From Massospora cicadina (taxonomy: Eukaryota; Entomophthoromycota; Entomophthoromycetes; Entomophthorales; Entomophthoraceae), in NCBI GenBank assembly GCA_022478985.1, contig JAKSZP010006628.1, positions 183,678-247,677 on the forward strand: 64,000 bases of DNA, written 5' to 3'. Each line of letters begins with the position of its first letter. Position 1 is the first letter of the stretch. The translations under genes were made by a program, and so were the position numbers. Shown here in pieces: positions 23,682 through 35,514 of the stretch. The notes beneath the pieces were generated by a model that did no database searches, was not told the DNA's origin, and saw nothing but the letters and a program-made list of their open reading frames with translations.

Positions 23682-24014
23682 TGAAAGCAGAATTACACTT
23701 TTAAATTAGCAGGTTTTCTCTCAAAGTTACTTAAATGGATTCTCCAAAAAGCGATAAATAAAGCAAAAACAAGTTATTTTGACCACTTTTTTTATCGGAA
23801 GAATTGAATATATATAGGTTTCAAAGTGGCTTGGGATCTATCCATGCTAATTAATCGCTGAGCAATCGAATCTTCTATCCCTTGATCAGGATTAGACTGT
23901 TCGTTCTTAATAACCTTGATAAATTTAGATAAATTACTCTCCCAATTCTGATAGTACTGAAGGAATTGTTGGAGTAGAATATTCCAAAATGCATAATTTG
24001 GCATAAACCTGATA
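23682..24014 (-). repeat. 5' LTR of gypsy B
   Basis: Partner of 17685-18020. Its outer end reads ctgata where the 3' copy has ctgaca, one mutation from the canonical CA. The inner edge adjoins the primer-binding block at 23661-23680. Confidence 0.7.
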
Positions 24015-24019
24015 ATAAC

Positions 24020-24111
24020 TCATTATCATCTTCTGCGACAAGAATGTATTCTCCTTCCACTTTAGTAACACTATCCACCACTTTGGATAATTCAGTCTGA
24101 TCTGCCAACAT
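24020..24111 (-). pseudogene. Gypsy A gag, first codons
   Basis: MLADQTELSKVVDSV followed by VEGEYILVAEDDNEL, from an ATG at 24111 about 100 bp inside the primer-binding block. It then runs into the gypsy B LTR. The acidic N-terminus continues in frame at 17684 if B and one target copy are discounted. Confidence 0.6.
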
Positions 24112-24228
24112 TATAGTTGTTGTGTTTACGCTTTCCTGCTTCTTTTATAGCTGCTTGATCTCACTCTACACAGTACATGGTGTTATTATTCAACTAGACT
24201 CAACTACTCCCTTTATTGAGCACCAAAT

Positions 24229-25003
24229 GTAAACTTTTGGGTAATTTACTGCACAGGCTGGTTGTAAGATAATAAGGACACTAGCTGTATGGTGACAACC
24301 AGTAGGCTGTCTTAGCTGTAATTGGCTTCATATCCACTCTGGTAAATTGTAACTTGAGATAAATAACTAGGGACCTATATCCCCCCAATTTTTAATTTAG
24401 AACTAAATATAAATAATAAATATCAGTTGAATTCTGTTTTATTATAAAATTCTAAAAGCTTTTATAGTAAAATGGTGGACAACTTTTCAGATGGCTCTCT
24501 GAAAATCAACTGATTGTCTACCCAAAACTTGTGACCCTTTAGGATTAACTTCTCTATAACGTCACATTCTTTTGTCTTAGTTAATCCTCAGTTGTTTAGC
24601 CTTTTAAGAATTAGCATCCATCCCTTCATGTCAGGAACTGTACATAAATGTTATAGAGGCTGAGTTGCCTGATTATGACTACTAACTACAACCAAAACTA
24701 GCGCTAAAACGCTTCACTAGCTGCGTAGAAATGACCTTATTAGTTCAGCGTCTCTGATTGAACAATCTGCCATGGCAATCTAACTATTGGCTATCAAGCT
24801 CGCATCAGAAATACTCATTCAACATTGTCAGAGATGTTATTCAACAATACTCTAATCAAAACCAATCATCAGATCATACCTTTTAGGTTATTTACAACTG
24901 ATAATTTAGTTGGCAACCATTGCCAAACAATATTGTTTATTACCAACTTATAAGATGCTTAATCTTCAAGTTAGATGAGTAATGTGGTCAATCAAAAATT
25001 AAA
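24229..25003 (-). repeat. 5' LTR of gypsy A
   Basis: Starts tgtaaacttttggg, aligned with 6047. The inner flank 24209-24228 reads ATTTGGTGCTCAATAAAGGG on the - strand, a primer-binding block. The outer end is uncertain by a few bases (around 25000-25006). Confidence 0.75.
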
Positions 25004-25228
25004 CTGTGCCACATCTATGAAATATGACTCTTTGGTTATAGGAGGGGGACACTCAAAATGTGTTAGTTTGCTTTCATGAAATGTGGCAAGGATTTGGAAT
25101 TTTTTGACAGAAAAAAATAGTAAAAGAATGAAAACCCTAACTAACAACGTGGTAAAGCCTTATCATCTTTCCCCCAGCTTCTTGTATGTCTGATTTATTG
25201 GGATGTTCTTCATAGAGCATCTCACGAT
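25004..25228. other. Unassigned flank right of gypsy A
   Basis: About 225 AT-rich bases between the gypsy A LTR and the F-like LTR start. No ORF, repeat or RNA feature was recognised. Confidence 0.4.
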
Positions 25229-26005
25229 TTGTAAGTCCTGGGGACCAGCCCTTGCAACTGGATAGAGATCAACATCCCTTCCGGATGAAAAGGGGCCACA
25301 AGGCTCCAGTGGACTCTCTCACAGCTGGGCGACCTAGCCCATGTGATAGATGAGCGTTGTGTGACTGCCTTCCCCCCAAAGATACCCCATTACCACCTCT
25401 TCCCCCTTTTCAACCCTGGTAAGGCTGATAGAAGGAGTCTTCAGGGAGATTGCCCACACCAGGGGGCATGGACAGGCCCCTGGGACCACTCACTTCCCAG
25501 ACAAACTATATAAGAATTTTGGGTTACAGCAAATCCCAAAATCAGAGCCTGGCCTGAAAATTCTGGACTGGGGGAGCCGGTCCTGACTGGCCTGCACCAG
25601 AAATCAGATCTGGATATGGCACAGATCTCAAATCAGGGCCCAAATGACTTTAACCATCTGTCCCAATGTTCCAGAATGGATCCAGGGATTTCAGATTGCA
25701 TGAGTAGTCTAATCAAGGGATCGGTTTGAGTCACAAATAATCTGATCCAGGGACCCCTGCCTCCTGGGATGAATCTGGAACAATTGAACCATGTGAACAG
25801 GCTGACTCGGATGACCAGAACCCAGATCAGTAGTATCAACTTGGTTTGGCCCCAGGAATCTGGAAAAATTTGCAAAGTTTTTTTTGACTTTTACCAAAAT
25901 CTGAAGCATCATGCTGCCCCCCAAGCCAGCCAACCATATCCCATTGCCAAACCCCAAATGATCAATCCCTCAATACCTTCCCCATGCATTCAGCCCAGTT
26001 CTTAA
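25229..26005 (+). repeat. F-like LTR fragment (+ strand) carrying an ORF
   Basis: Begins tgtaagtcctgggga, the same start as the F LTRs (tgtaagtccagggga on their - strand), and shares gggc(g/a)acct(a/c)gcccatgtg further in. Opposite orientation to F. A single frame runs from 25289 to the stop at 26003-26005, 239 codons with only two internal stops (25511, 25727). Its N-terminal part (DLAHVIDERCVTAFPPKI) matches the F LTR ORF (DLVNVVDERCVTALPMKI). The right edge of the LTR was not found; no partner copy is in the window. GC-richer than its surroundings. Confidence 0.6.
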
Positions 26006-26250
26006 GGCAACTGCCCTGGCTGGGGGCAGTTGTCAGTTCATTCTCTTATCTTTTGCTTAAGTAAATTAAAATTCCCTGTCTAGCTTGCTACGGCCTCCAT
26101 CTGCCTTATTAATTTTATAAAAATTCCACCAATCAATCCGATGAAACTTGCTGTCACCCAAGTTCTCCTGCTGAAGATTGCTGACTAGGTTATCCAGTAA
26201 TTTACACCACCACATGGTAGTGGATCACAAATGCAATAATCCACCTCACC

Positions 26251-26594
26251 CCTGATAATGAACCACTGCTTCGTTTGTTTCTGCACATCCATTTAATAAA
26301 GACCCTTCCATCCATTCAGTTGATGAGTCCTCCAAAACTGTTCCCCAGCTAGAGCAGCACCTAAGCGCCCCCACCCCACCGCTTGTGGACTTGGCTTCCA
26401 TAACCGCCTCAGCCATTGATAGCTCAGCCCACCTGCGGGACCTGGAGCGCGCCCTCCAGGGGAAGCTCTTTCCCAACCCCACTCGTGGGTCTTACTCTAC
26501 CTCCATTCACACTTCCAACCGTGTGGCAGCCTCTGTTCTGTCCCTCGCTGGTGCTCAAGTCCCCCTACTCAAATCCAAAGGCCAGCAACTGTGA
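26251..26594 (+). CDS. Unrecognised ORF after the F-like LTR (possible gag N-terminus)
   Basis: About 110 codons open from just after a stop near 26260 to TGA at 26592-26594. No ATG was found at the head, so the start is not defined. The protein is rich in Ser, Ala, Pro and Leu, with LRDLERALQGKLF as a likely helix. Placed a few hundred bases after an F-like LTR on the same strand, it could be the N-terminus of that element's Gag, which is missing from element F itself. That is inference; I recognise no domain. Probably part of a truncated element. Confidence 0.35.
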
Positions 26595-26935
26595 TTCCTG
26601 GAGTAGTTGTCATCCTCCCTGCCTCTCCCGCCCTTGGGAGTTGCCCCTGTAAGACTCACAGTTGCCCAATGCAACCATCTGGTTTGCCTTGAGGGCCTTT
26701 GGTACGTTATTGAAATTTTATATCTCACACTCTCCCATAGAACCCCACTCTTATTAGTCGCTCATACCGCTATGCCTTTGGCATTCTAGGCCCTCCACCT
26801 GATGCTCGCGCACCCCAACTGGGAGCCCAGTCTGGCTCTTTTAGCCAAATCCGTGATACGATCTCCCTCCCTATTTTGAACTCCTACTTCCTTTATTACT
26901 CTTTTTTCCCCTTGTAGATCATTCATGGAAGCCTC
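26595..26935 (+). other. GC-richer tail of the F-like fragment, unassigned
   Basis: About 340 bp continuing the GC-richer composition of 25229-26594. A + strand frame near 26755-26925 is open for about 55 codons (YRYAFGILGPPPDARAPQLG) before a stop, unrecognised. Composition falls sharply to AT-rich near 26935, which probably marks a junction with the integrase relic that follows on the other strand. Confidence 0.35.
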
Positions 26936-27960
26936 CTAATTTACAATTACCTCTTGGTGTACTTTTCTGATACATTTGCAAAGTCCATCACAGCTCTCAC
27001 CTTAGTACCATGTCCAGGTCCATGGTAAATACTTAAAGTTAAAATTTTCAAAGAATGTATAAATTTGAAATGAGATGATAGACGTGTTGTAGCTTAATTG
27101 CGCAAAAGAAGGTTTAAGTCTTAACTTGAATGGTCAGCCACAATGTAACACCATATTAATTTTTACAAAAACTTATACACTCGTTATATATACCCAACTG
27201 ATTGTGAGTGGAAGGCATTTGAACTGCAAGAACATATTTAAAGTCTTTTACAACTCTTGCTATAATATAGATGTGAACTGGGGCTCACGGTAGCTAATGA
27301 TTTCCTGAGGTACTCCTTGGTTGGAGAAACCGTGGTAAACATTTAACTTGACCATCTGTGATGCTGTTACTGTGGTGTGAAAAGGTATAAAAAAGGAGAA
27401 CTTAATGAACTGGTCCACCAACACCATGATAGCATCATTCCATCAAAGAAGGGTAACTCCACAATACTATCAACTAAAAGTAAAGCCCAGAGCTCTACTG
27501 CTTTCTGAACTGGTATCAGCAATTTAATGCAAGGCTGAAAATTTGGTTTTATCCTTTTACAGAAAAATTACATCTTTGTATATTGAGAAAGTTGTGCAAA
27601 AATCCTCAGTTATTTGTATGGCGGATAAGCTCCATATTTTTTCCTTCTCAGTGTGCATTATGATTATACCATCATGTTGTTACTTAATTATCTTTGGGCG
27701 AATTAGTCTTGCAGGAACCCATAAACGTCCCTGAACCCTACTATATTGTCCTTTATATTGTACCCCTTTTTTATATAAGCCTTATACATATTGCATTTTT
27801 TTGGAATTAAGGTATATTCAGCAATTAAAATTTTGAAAAGTTTTATTAACTAAAAATCATGCCTTAGGATTCTCCAGAGAAGCAAAAGTTTGGAATGCAT
27901 ATACTGGTGGTGGGTTCCTGGGATATCATTTTACCTGGAAGAATCACCAGGTGAGAGTTG
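26936..27960 (-). pseudogene. Integrase relic of an F-type gypsy element (H)
   Basis: The - strand from about 27440 to 27250 reads VLVDQFIKFSFFIPFHTTVT, then GVPQEIISYREPQFTS. This aligns with the F integrase (VVVNQFTKFSLFIPCSTAIS and LTQEIISDRRPQFTG). The second catalytic Asp is Tyr. Sequence on both sides is too decayed to place. No LTRs were found; element E interrupts or borders it on the right. Confidence 0.55.
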
Positions 27961-28081
27961 TCTATAATCACTTCCTTTAGCTCGGAAGCTAAAGCAGTAT
28001 TAAGCTCATAGCGTCAGTCAAACCACTCTCATTGCCTTTCATAAACTCATAAAAAACACATAGTTTTAGGATTTGACTGTT

Positions 28082-28593
28082 TGTTGGACAAGAGTCCTTT
28101 AAAAACTTCATGTTATGAGTTAAATTAGATTAAGAAGCTTCCAAGTGGTATATCTTATTACTAGGGAGATTAGCTCTTTGTCTTTTCTTAGAGATAATTT
28201 TCCTCTAATAATGCAGTACCCAATGCACTTTGACGTATGAGACGTAAGATAGATAAAAATAAGTGTACCTTATTTAGTCATGATTGTAATTATTCATAAT
28301 ATTTTAGAAATTAACTCTTGGCCTGGTTATTAACCCTTGGGATTGGCGCATAACGTGGGAACAGATCAGGATTCACTATCCTAGATCTTTTATATTTTAT
28401 ATTAGATGACCATGTACTAAAAAAAAAAGTTCATCAAATAGATAGAGAGGAATAATAGATAGAAAAAATTTTAGGCTAAGGCGGGCCAAGCTAATATAAA
28501 GCAATGGTTCATACAAGCTAGTGGAGCACTAAACGGCGAGTCAACCTAGATTTATGTAATGATGCATTTTAGTATTATAAATCATTTAATGCT
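28082..28593 (-). repeat. 3' LTR of element E, left piece
   Basis: Starts tgttggac, aligned with 37632 (tgttggcc); examples of shared sequence are agattagctcttt and acaatgcacttt or close variants. It stops at the C2 target duplication atgct (28589-28593) and resumes at 35241. Confidence 0.6.
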
Positions 28594-29364
28594 TGTTAAA
28601 TCCTTGAACTTTGGTGTTTAAAGGTGTTTTTGGCACAGGATTTCAACAATAAACCAGATACTATAGCATTAAACCTCTTAGCCTCTGTTAAAGAATTTAA
28701 GTTAAAAATGACCACATGTAAATTTTAGTTTTATAAGATATTAATATCGGAAAAGTGGTTGTAAAAGTGATCCTTTATTAAATTAACGCCTCCTAGTTTT
28801 TATGCAACTCTGAGGCTAATAGTGTGACAAAATGAATTCAGATTAGGCAGAGGGTAGCTCAATTTCTTTAAATGACAATTTAGCCTATCTGCGTTCTCAA
28901 AAATATTTTAACTTGTTAGGGCTTGATTTTATATGTTATGTCAATGGCCAGGATGACATATTCATGTGGTAACATATTAATAAAATCTTTCCAATAAGCC
29001 ATAATTAAAAATAGTTTCTATTTGGCTGATTATTGAAGTTCTTAGTAGACGATTGGCTGTTAAAATATTTTTATCCCCTGGAACCCCCTTCAGATCAATA
29101 AAAAGGGGTTGGTTTCTCTTATAATGTTGCACTAAAATCAAGTTAGTGGATGGCGAACTTCCACTTCAATTCGCCTATTCTGCTGGGGGAAAAGGGTAAC
29201 CATACAAACACTTAGTTCTAAACTATTTGACTGAGGGGTAGGGGTAATATTATTACTCCTGTCTAAACTATCCTCTAGAAATCATAAGGTATTACTGCTA
29301 ATTTTATATATATTTGACATTAGAACGTCTCTAATAAGCTAGTTATGCGTTCATTTGTCTAAAT
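28594..29364 (-). repeat. 3' LTR of gypsy C2
   Basis: 771 bp, aligned with 34472-35240. On the internal side, tgtccccttagag at 29365-29377 is a short - strand purine tract (ctctaagggga). The TG...CA ends are mutated (tgtt...aat). Confidence 0.75.
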
Positions 29365-32300
29365 TGTCCCCTTAGAGAATGTTGGGGGGATAATAGGAGC
29401 GTAGAAACGCTATTTACTAGTTTTATAGGAACTATAGAAGCAAAAAATTCATGTGATATTCATCCTTCCTTTTATAAGTGACCACAGAAGGTCCTTTCCA
29501 AATTGACCTGAGCTATTTACTTCTAAGTGATGCGGTAATGATAATACAAAATTAAGTCATATTTTAAAGAGGTTAAAGTGGTCTGAGCTCATTAACTTCT
29601 TGGTCCTCTTTATGTATGATTTTGGTATAATTGGTCTTATCATCAGCCTGTAGGTGGATGATGTGTTGGGTCAACCTCTTCATAGCCTTGTCAGTATCAT
29701 CAGTCCTAATCAAATAAACATCTTTGGCTAAGATAGGCTATTCCTGGTCCCTGACAATACAAAGCGCGGAAAGGAGACATTTTGGTTATCTGGCATTAGC
29801 TGATATGATATGCCATAAGGTCACTAGGCAAAAACTGATCCCAATGAAGAGGGTCTGAGGTGGCTAATTTTTCAAAATATGGATACCAAAGATACATTTT
29901 CCCTTTCTATGGTACCGTTTATAGAAGTGCAATATTGGGCTGAGAAGAGCAGTTGTGCTCCCATGGAGGTAGCTCAAATATTATTACTTTGGAGGTGAAA
30001 TTTCTCCCATTACCACAGAGCATAAATGGACAAACATGGAAAGTGACAATGTTCTGGAGAAGGAAAGTTGTATTAGCCTTTGAAGTCTGATCAGGGAGAG
30101 ACACAACTTATACCCATTTTGTAAATTGATCAATGTCTACTAGTATATAATGATTCCCACTGGTATTATGGGTTAGGGAACTACCTCATCTATACTCATC
30201 GTGTGAAATGGTTGTTAAGTCCTAATAGGTTGGTATTGAACTTGTTCTTGAATTTGGATTGCTATTTGCAGGTTAGGCAGGCGCCAGGACTTCGATTATA
30301 GATTCCATAATTCCCTCCTAGTATTACTGAGCTTTTTCCACTCATATGTTTCTGCACTCGCCATAGCCAAGGGTAGAATGGACCTCCTTGAACGCATGTA
30401 CTCGCTCTGAAGGGCGAAGGTAAGGTAAGCACTTTGCTTTTATCTTTTTATAACTTTCCACAATTTAAATTAATGTTGTAGAAGTATCACGTTAGCATTT
30501 TCTGGACAGGTTCATCCTCATTGTCCCAAGCCTCAGGGGTCATTAAAAGTTCATGCAATTTAACCTATTTACTATTATCTAAGTGAATTACAGGCAGATT
30601 AGTCAACCCACTGACATTGTATGATGAGATCCAGCTCAGTGTTCAATTTAAAAAATCATAAATGTTGGAGTTTTAAGGTCCAGAGAGCCAACCGTCTAAT
30701 GAGATCCTTCATGCTTTGCAGACATTTTAAGGAGGTGTGGTCAGTAACTACAGTGAAGGAAGTCTCATACAAGAAGGGGTGACAATGTTGTACCATGAAT
30801 AAAACAGCAAGGCAGCCCTGATATATGAAGCTGAGTTTGCGATCAGCTTTAGAAAACATCTTGCTAAATTATGAAACTGGGTGCTCCACACAGTTCTCAT
30901 CCAATTGAGCTAAAATGGCTCCAACAGCATAGTCAGAGGCATTGGTAAAAAATATGAAGGGCTTACCATAATCTGTGTAGCGTAGGTTAAGGCGTTTTTA
31001 AACAGCTGCTTTAGCTTCTCAAATGCAGCTTTTTATTCAGCATCCCTATGAGAAAGGAATGTTCATAGCTAATAGCCATAAAAGAGGCTCATTGAGATTG
31101 GCATATTTGGGGAAAACTGGTGATTATACTACATCATACCATAAACACCTGGATATCTCGTAGTTTTTGAGGAGGGGCATCTTTGAAATCACTTCAACCT
31201 TATCACGTAAAGTTTAAATTTCCTTCCTGTGAGATAACATGGTAAAAAATTCTATTTAATTATATGAAATTGCGCTTGGATAGCTTTAACAAGTCAGACT
31301 CATGAGGCGTTAATTAAGCTTCAATTAGATTAGTGAGATTTTTTTGCCATCAAGAAAATACCGTAATATCATTAAGATAGACAATCACACAACTTATTCT
31401 GAGACCCTGTAAGATATAATCCATCGCTCATTGGAATAAGGCAGGTGCATTGCATAACCCCTGAGGTAGTTTAGTGGGATGAAATAGGCCTTCACTGAAA
31501 ATGAGAGCGCATTTTTCCTGATTTTACAGGAGAGGCAATTTACTAGTACCCGCTGGCCAAGTCCATAATTAAAAAAGAGCCAGAGAGTTGTGCAAGAGCA
31601 TTGTCAATCCGTAAGATAGGATAGCTATCTTTCTTCATGAGATTTTTCAATTTTTGGTATTACATAACTACCTGATGACCCCCGTTTTATAAGAAAATGA
31701 GGAGACGCCCAAGGGCTTTATGAATGTACTAGTGATCTAGCGTTGAGTAGCTTCTTGAGCTCTGTCCTCATTTGTTGCTCTTTAACCTTTAATTTTATAA
31801 AATTGCTTAGGCCAGATAGGAATGGCATCGGCAACATCAATTGTGTGGCTCTCTATCATCCAAATGTCCATAATTTGGTCTCAGATTTGAAGAAAAATCA
31901 TTGTAGGTATCTGATAAGGAGTGAACTTTCTTGGGCTCATCAGTAGTTAGTTCATCTGAAATATGAACGTTAGTCAAAGCACATAACAATATGTCAGTAG
32001 GTAATCCCATATCTAACATAGAACCAATGAAGTGTATCTTCCAATATCCTTGATTAGATTTAGCATAATATCTTAAACTCTTGATGCTTACTCACAATAT
32101 TATCCTTATTTTTGAGATTTCCCCAATAAAATTCTGATAGGTCCTGGTTGACAAGATATAGTATACCAGGCAATATTTAAGGCTTAAGGTACTTATGCCA
32201 TTTATGCTTGTTAGGTGTAATAAGCAGTTTAAAAAAATAGTAAGGTAAGAATGGTGTCAATCACCCATTGTTTACCAGACTTGATTGAAATCTATTAAGA

Positions 32301-32830
32301 ATTATAAAATGGAAAGCCCCTCTAAAGCTTCCACAGAATCAGTAAATATCTTTGTATTTCGTCCAGACGTTGTGTAATGTAAAAATAATGCATAATTAGG
32401 GTACTCAAATGAGAAAGAGCAGTCTTTTTTAGGTTTGTTATTGGTTAGAACCAGAATAGAATCATAGTTGAGTAGGGAGAGAAAACCCTGCTTCATATTA
32501 ATGATACTCTCATACTTAATCATAAATTGAATTCCAATAAGCATATCGTAATTTTTGTTATCCAGGGCCACAACTGATGCTGACAGGATAAGCTTACCAA
32601 ATCTGAGGGGTAAAGTGGAATATGCTCAATAGTGCGTGTACAGATGGGGCCCGCAGTTCCATACTCTTTAGAGTAATCTAGGTCAGGCGCCAACTTAATC
32701 TTCTTGATTAGCTTGAAAAAGAACACATTGATTGATGAACCCATGTCAAGGGTGGCCATAACCCATACATTGTTGTTGACGACCTCCACTTTGGTTACAG
32801 TTCACTCAAAATAAGGGAGAGCAAAACCTC
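29365..32830 (-). pseudogene. C2 pol remnant (protease, RT, RNase H, integrase)
   Basis: Protease at 32300-32790 aligns with C3 (IKLAPDLDYSKEYGTAGP, YDMLIGIQFM, LHYTTSGRNTKI), but the catalytic DTG reads DMG. The linker at 31837-32019 (HISDELTTDEPKKVHSL) matches C3 HISEDLTPVELTKVHSL. RT is scattered over 31200-31840. RNase H at 30656-30859 reads PFLYETSFTVVTDHTSLKCL. Integrase at 29919-30104 keeps GRNFTS, but the second catalytic Asp is in a CGNG context. Inactive. Confidence 0.7.
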
Positions 32831-32899
32831 CTTAAGATGGAAAGTGAAGGCAAGGTCTTTATGTGTCTCAGGATAGTTATCCTTTATGGATTGCTAAGG

Positions 32900-34430
32900 C
32901 TTGATTATGCCGATTAGGTCAAATTAACAAATCAAGGAAGTGGTTGGCATTGCTAGCGGTATTGATAACCTCAGGGCACCTCTAGAACTTGGGCAAGATA
33001 GGTTTCATCAGGTATCACGCATTATTTACTCCTTCAGGGTTCAACCAGTATGGTATTCATACTTCAACTGGAGCTACTAGAACATGATAACCAACAACCT
33101 CACAACCCCCTTCAGAGTAGTCATCAGAAGGGTTATCTATGCAGTTCATAGGAGTGATAGGAGGAAAGTTAACGTCAGGCACCTCAGGTTCATCAGCTGT
33201 CTTCATATGATACATCTTTGCAGTATGCCTACTTTTCTGCAGTGGATGCCCTTAGCGTGTGCAACTACCGCTTTGGTTATGAGGGAAGGCATTTTAACAT
33301 CAATGGCATTTGTCTAGAGCGCTTTTCTGGATGGTTTGGAAAAGTTAGACAAAGCCTCACATGGCAAAAGGATGTCAGATTTTGGCTGCACCGTGAGGGG
33401 CAGATATTGGGATGCGAGCATCTAGAGAAGATGCTGAGGAAGTAATGGACTGTGTCTTGGGAGGCGTGACAATTGGGCCTCTGTGAGAAGCACCTTAGTA
33501 GAGGGCGTGGGTCGAGGTATAGTCTCCACTGAATGCACAGGGCGCATTCTGGCTGCAGATGATGGAAGGGAGTGCTGTCCTGTCACTGAGGGTGCACTCT
33601 GGACAGCCTCACATGGCATTTAGATGTCTTTTTTGAGTCGCACCATAGGAGCAAGTTTTGAGATGCTAGCAAGCACAGGAGGAGCTAGGGGTTGTTGGAC
33701 TCCAGCCGCCAATCTATGGTAAAAGATCCTCAGTGGTTAATACTTGGGGTCTCAACTCAACCCTGTGGGTAGTCTCAATTTTATGAAAATCTGCAACATC
33801 TATTAAAGCCTACTATACCACGAATGTTTAGAAGTGGCGTTACACTGAGATAATATGGATGACTAAGGAAGGGTGAGAAGACAAGACAGTCAGGATGACA
33901 GCAACGTCTTCGTCAAGAAGTAATATTTTTGCAATTAAATGTGACTGAGATTACTGTAGAACTGATCATCAAAGGTGGCAACTGTTTGACCTTTTGCATG
34001 CTCTGGCACATCAATGGTCTGCCTTTTCCTATTTAAACTTTGCGTTGAGACTAATTACTCAATGGGGCTTTCTTGACTTCTGCACAAGTACTAAGGGTGT
34101 CCATATGAGAAACCATTACCTCTCAGGGAGATGGAACTTATTCATTGGAGGACTAGCTTAATTTTCTGGTTATCTTCCATCCCTTCCATAACAGATTTTT
34201 ATACAAAAAGCAATGAGCTAATGCTACCCGCACCTGAGGTAAACTTTTCTCTGAAGGAAATTTATGGATAGAAGGAGCAGCTCTAGGAGGATATAAGAGG
34301 GGCGCCGGTTGAGCTTTTTAAGAAGTGTTAAAGCGTTGGCTAGTTAATGATTTAAAGCAGCCATCCTTAATTAGTTCTCAGAATAAAGGTTAAGAGGGTT
34401 ACTTACCAGAACGTCCTCAATTTTAGTTTC
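32900..34430 (-). pseudogene. C2 gag remnant
   Basis: Lies between the protease and the primer-binding block and is collinear with C3 gag and C1 gag. No continuous frame longer than about 70 codons survives on the - strand, and no CCHC knuckle was seen. Assignment rests on position and on scattered similarity to C3. Confidence 0.45.
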
Positions 34431-34471
34431 AAAGTTTATAGTGTAGAGATTCCCCTATAGTGAGCACCGCT

Positions 34472-35240
34472 TGTTGAAGTCCTGGCACCTTTGGTGATTG
34501 AAGGTGCTTTTGGCACAGTAGTTTAACCATATACCAGATACTATTGTATTAAACCTCTTAACCGCTATTAAAGAATTTAAGGGGAAATTAAACCAAATAG
34601 ATTTAAGTTTTATAGTAATATAATAGTATCATAAGTGGGAGTAAAAGCAAACCCCTATTAAATTAACGCCTCCTAGTAATTATGCTACTCTGTGGCTAAT
34701 AGTGGGATTCAAAGTAATTCAAGTTAGGCAAAGGGTAGCTCTATTTATCTAAAGGACAACTTAGCCTATCAGCGCTCTAAAAATTCTTTTGACATTTTTA
34801 GGGCTTGATTATAGATGTTAGGTCAATGGACAGGGTGACATAATCATGGGGTAACATCTTGGTATAATATCTTCAATAAGCCATCTTTGAAATATTATCA
34901 CTTCAGCTAATTATCAGAGTTCTTAGTATATGCGTAGCTTGTAAAGCGTTTTCATCCTCAGAACCCCCTTCAGGTATATAAAAGTTGGTTGGTTATTAAT
35001 AGGAAATTACACTATATTCAAGTTAGTGTGATCAAAATTCCACTTCAGTTTTCATATTCTGCCAGGGGGTCAGGGAGCTGTATGAACACTTAAATATGAG
35101 CTATTTGACTGTGGGCTAGAAGTAATATCATTACTCCAGTCTGAACTAATCCAAGAGTTAGAGGGGGAACTACTAGTAGGTTTATATATATTCAAAATTA
35201 AATCTTAACTTCTAATTAATCTTATTTCAATTGTCTGAAA
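34472..35240 (-). repeat. 5' LTR of gypsy C2
   Basis: 769 bp. Starts tgttgaag and ends tgtctgaaa, the same end as C1. The primer-binding block 34452-34471 abuts it and the target copy atgct follows at 35241-35245. Confidence 0.8.
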
Positions 35241-35388
35241 ATGCTAATTAAAATAATATCAATATTAATTTTGACGATAATCTCATTAAAGCTTTGTTTG
35301 ATGATTATATATATAGGCAATATTGCCTAAAATAATTTGCATTGAAAGCTAAGGTTGAGGCTTTATACCTATGAGGGCAAATTTGACA
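35241..35388 (-). repeat. 3' LTR of element E, right piece
   Basis: Resumes the E LTR after C2 and ends gggcaaatttgaca, followed by the polypurine tract at 35389-35402. Aligned with the last 150 bp of 37632-38272 (ttgcatt(g/a)aaagc and gttga(g/a)gctt). Confidence 0.6.
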
Positions 35389-35514
35389 CTGTCCCCTCCA
35401 AGCCTCAACTGGTGCTTGGTAATGATTTATACAGATTTGCCCAGGATTGTTGGGGTCCAAAACTACCAGAGTTGGGCTGGTTGAGGTAACCCAAGGTAGC
35501 CGGGTTAGGTTTTA

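Larger units (their letters stand above)
17683..24014 (-). mobile_element. Ty3/gypsy element B, nested in gypsy A
   Basis: Direct repeats of about 335 bp (about 17685-18020 and 23682-24014) bound a - strand gypsy element of about 6.3 kb. The target duplication is ataac (17678-17682 and 24015-24019); the match extends to ataactc, so LTR ends are certain only to about 2 bp. Internal order on the - strand: primer-binding block 23661-23680 (AGTGGTATTTACTACAGGGG), gag from 23583, collagen-like tract, coiled coil, zinc knuckle, protease, RT, RNase H, integrase, polypurine tract 18021-18033. The insertion falls about 34 codons into gypsy A gag. Confidence 0.8.
6047..25003 (-). mobile_element. Ty3/gypsy element A (interrupted by a LINE and by gypsy B)
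   Basis: Two direct repeats of about 770 bp (6047-6820 and 24229-25003) bound a - strand gypsy element. In coding order: primer-binding block 24209-24228, gag start 24111-24020, then insertion of gypsy B, gag resuming at about 17684, zinc knuckle 16647-16691, protease about 15730-16140, RT start about 14805-15300, then insertion of the LINE, RT resuming at 9515, RNase H, integrase, polypurine tract 6821-6833 and 3' LTR. Without B and the LINE it would be about 7.4 kb. No clean target duplication was found; TGCC near both outer edges is only weak support. Heavily mutated. Confidence 0.8.
28594..35240 (-). mobile_element. Ty3/gypsy element C2, nested in the LTR of E
   Basis: A gypsy element of about 6.65 kb with both LTRs (28594-29364 and 34472-35240) and a perfect 5-bp target duplication atgct (28589-28593, 35241-35245). 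Internal order on the - strand: primer-binding block 34452-34471 (AGCGGTGCTCACTATAGGGG), gag, protease, RT, RNase H, integrase. The uninterrupted E LTR at 37632-38272 supplies the empty-site comparison. Same family as C1; protein-level relative of C3. Decayed throughout. Confidence 0.85.

Noticed and set aside
28395..28430. accatgtact followed by ten A's, similar to the LINE tail seen at 358-377
   Set aside because: Three bases of the tail are missing and no flanking direct repeat was found; comparison with the other E LTR shows only a small net insertion. Could be chance or a decayed third micro-insertion.
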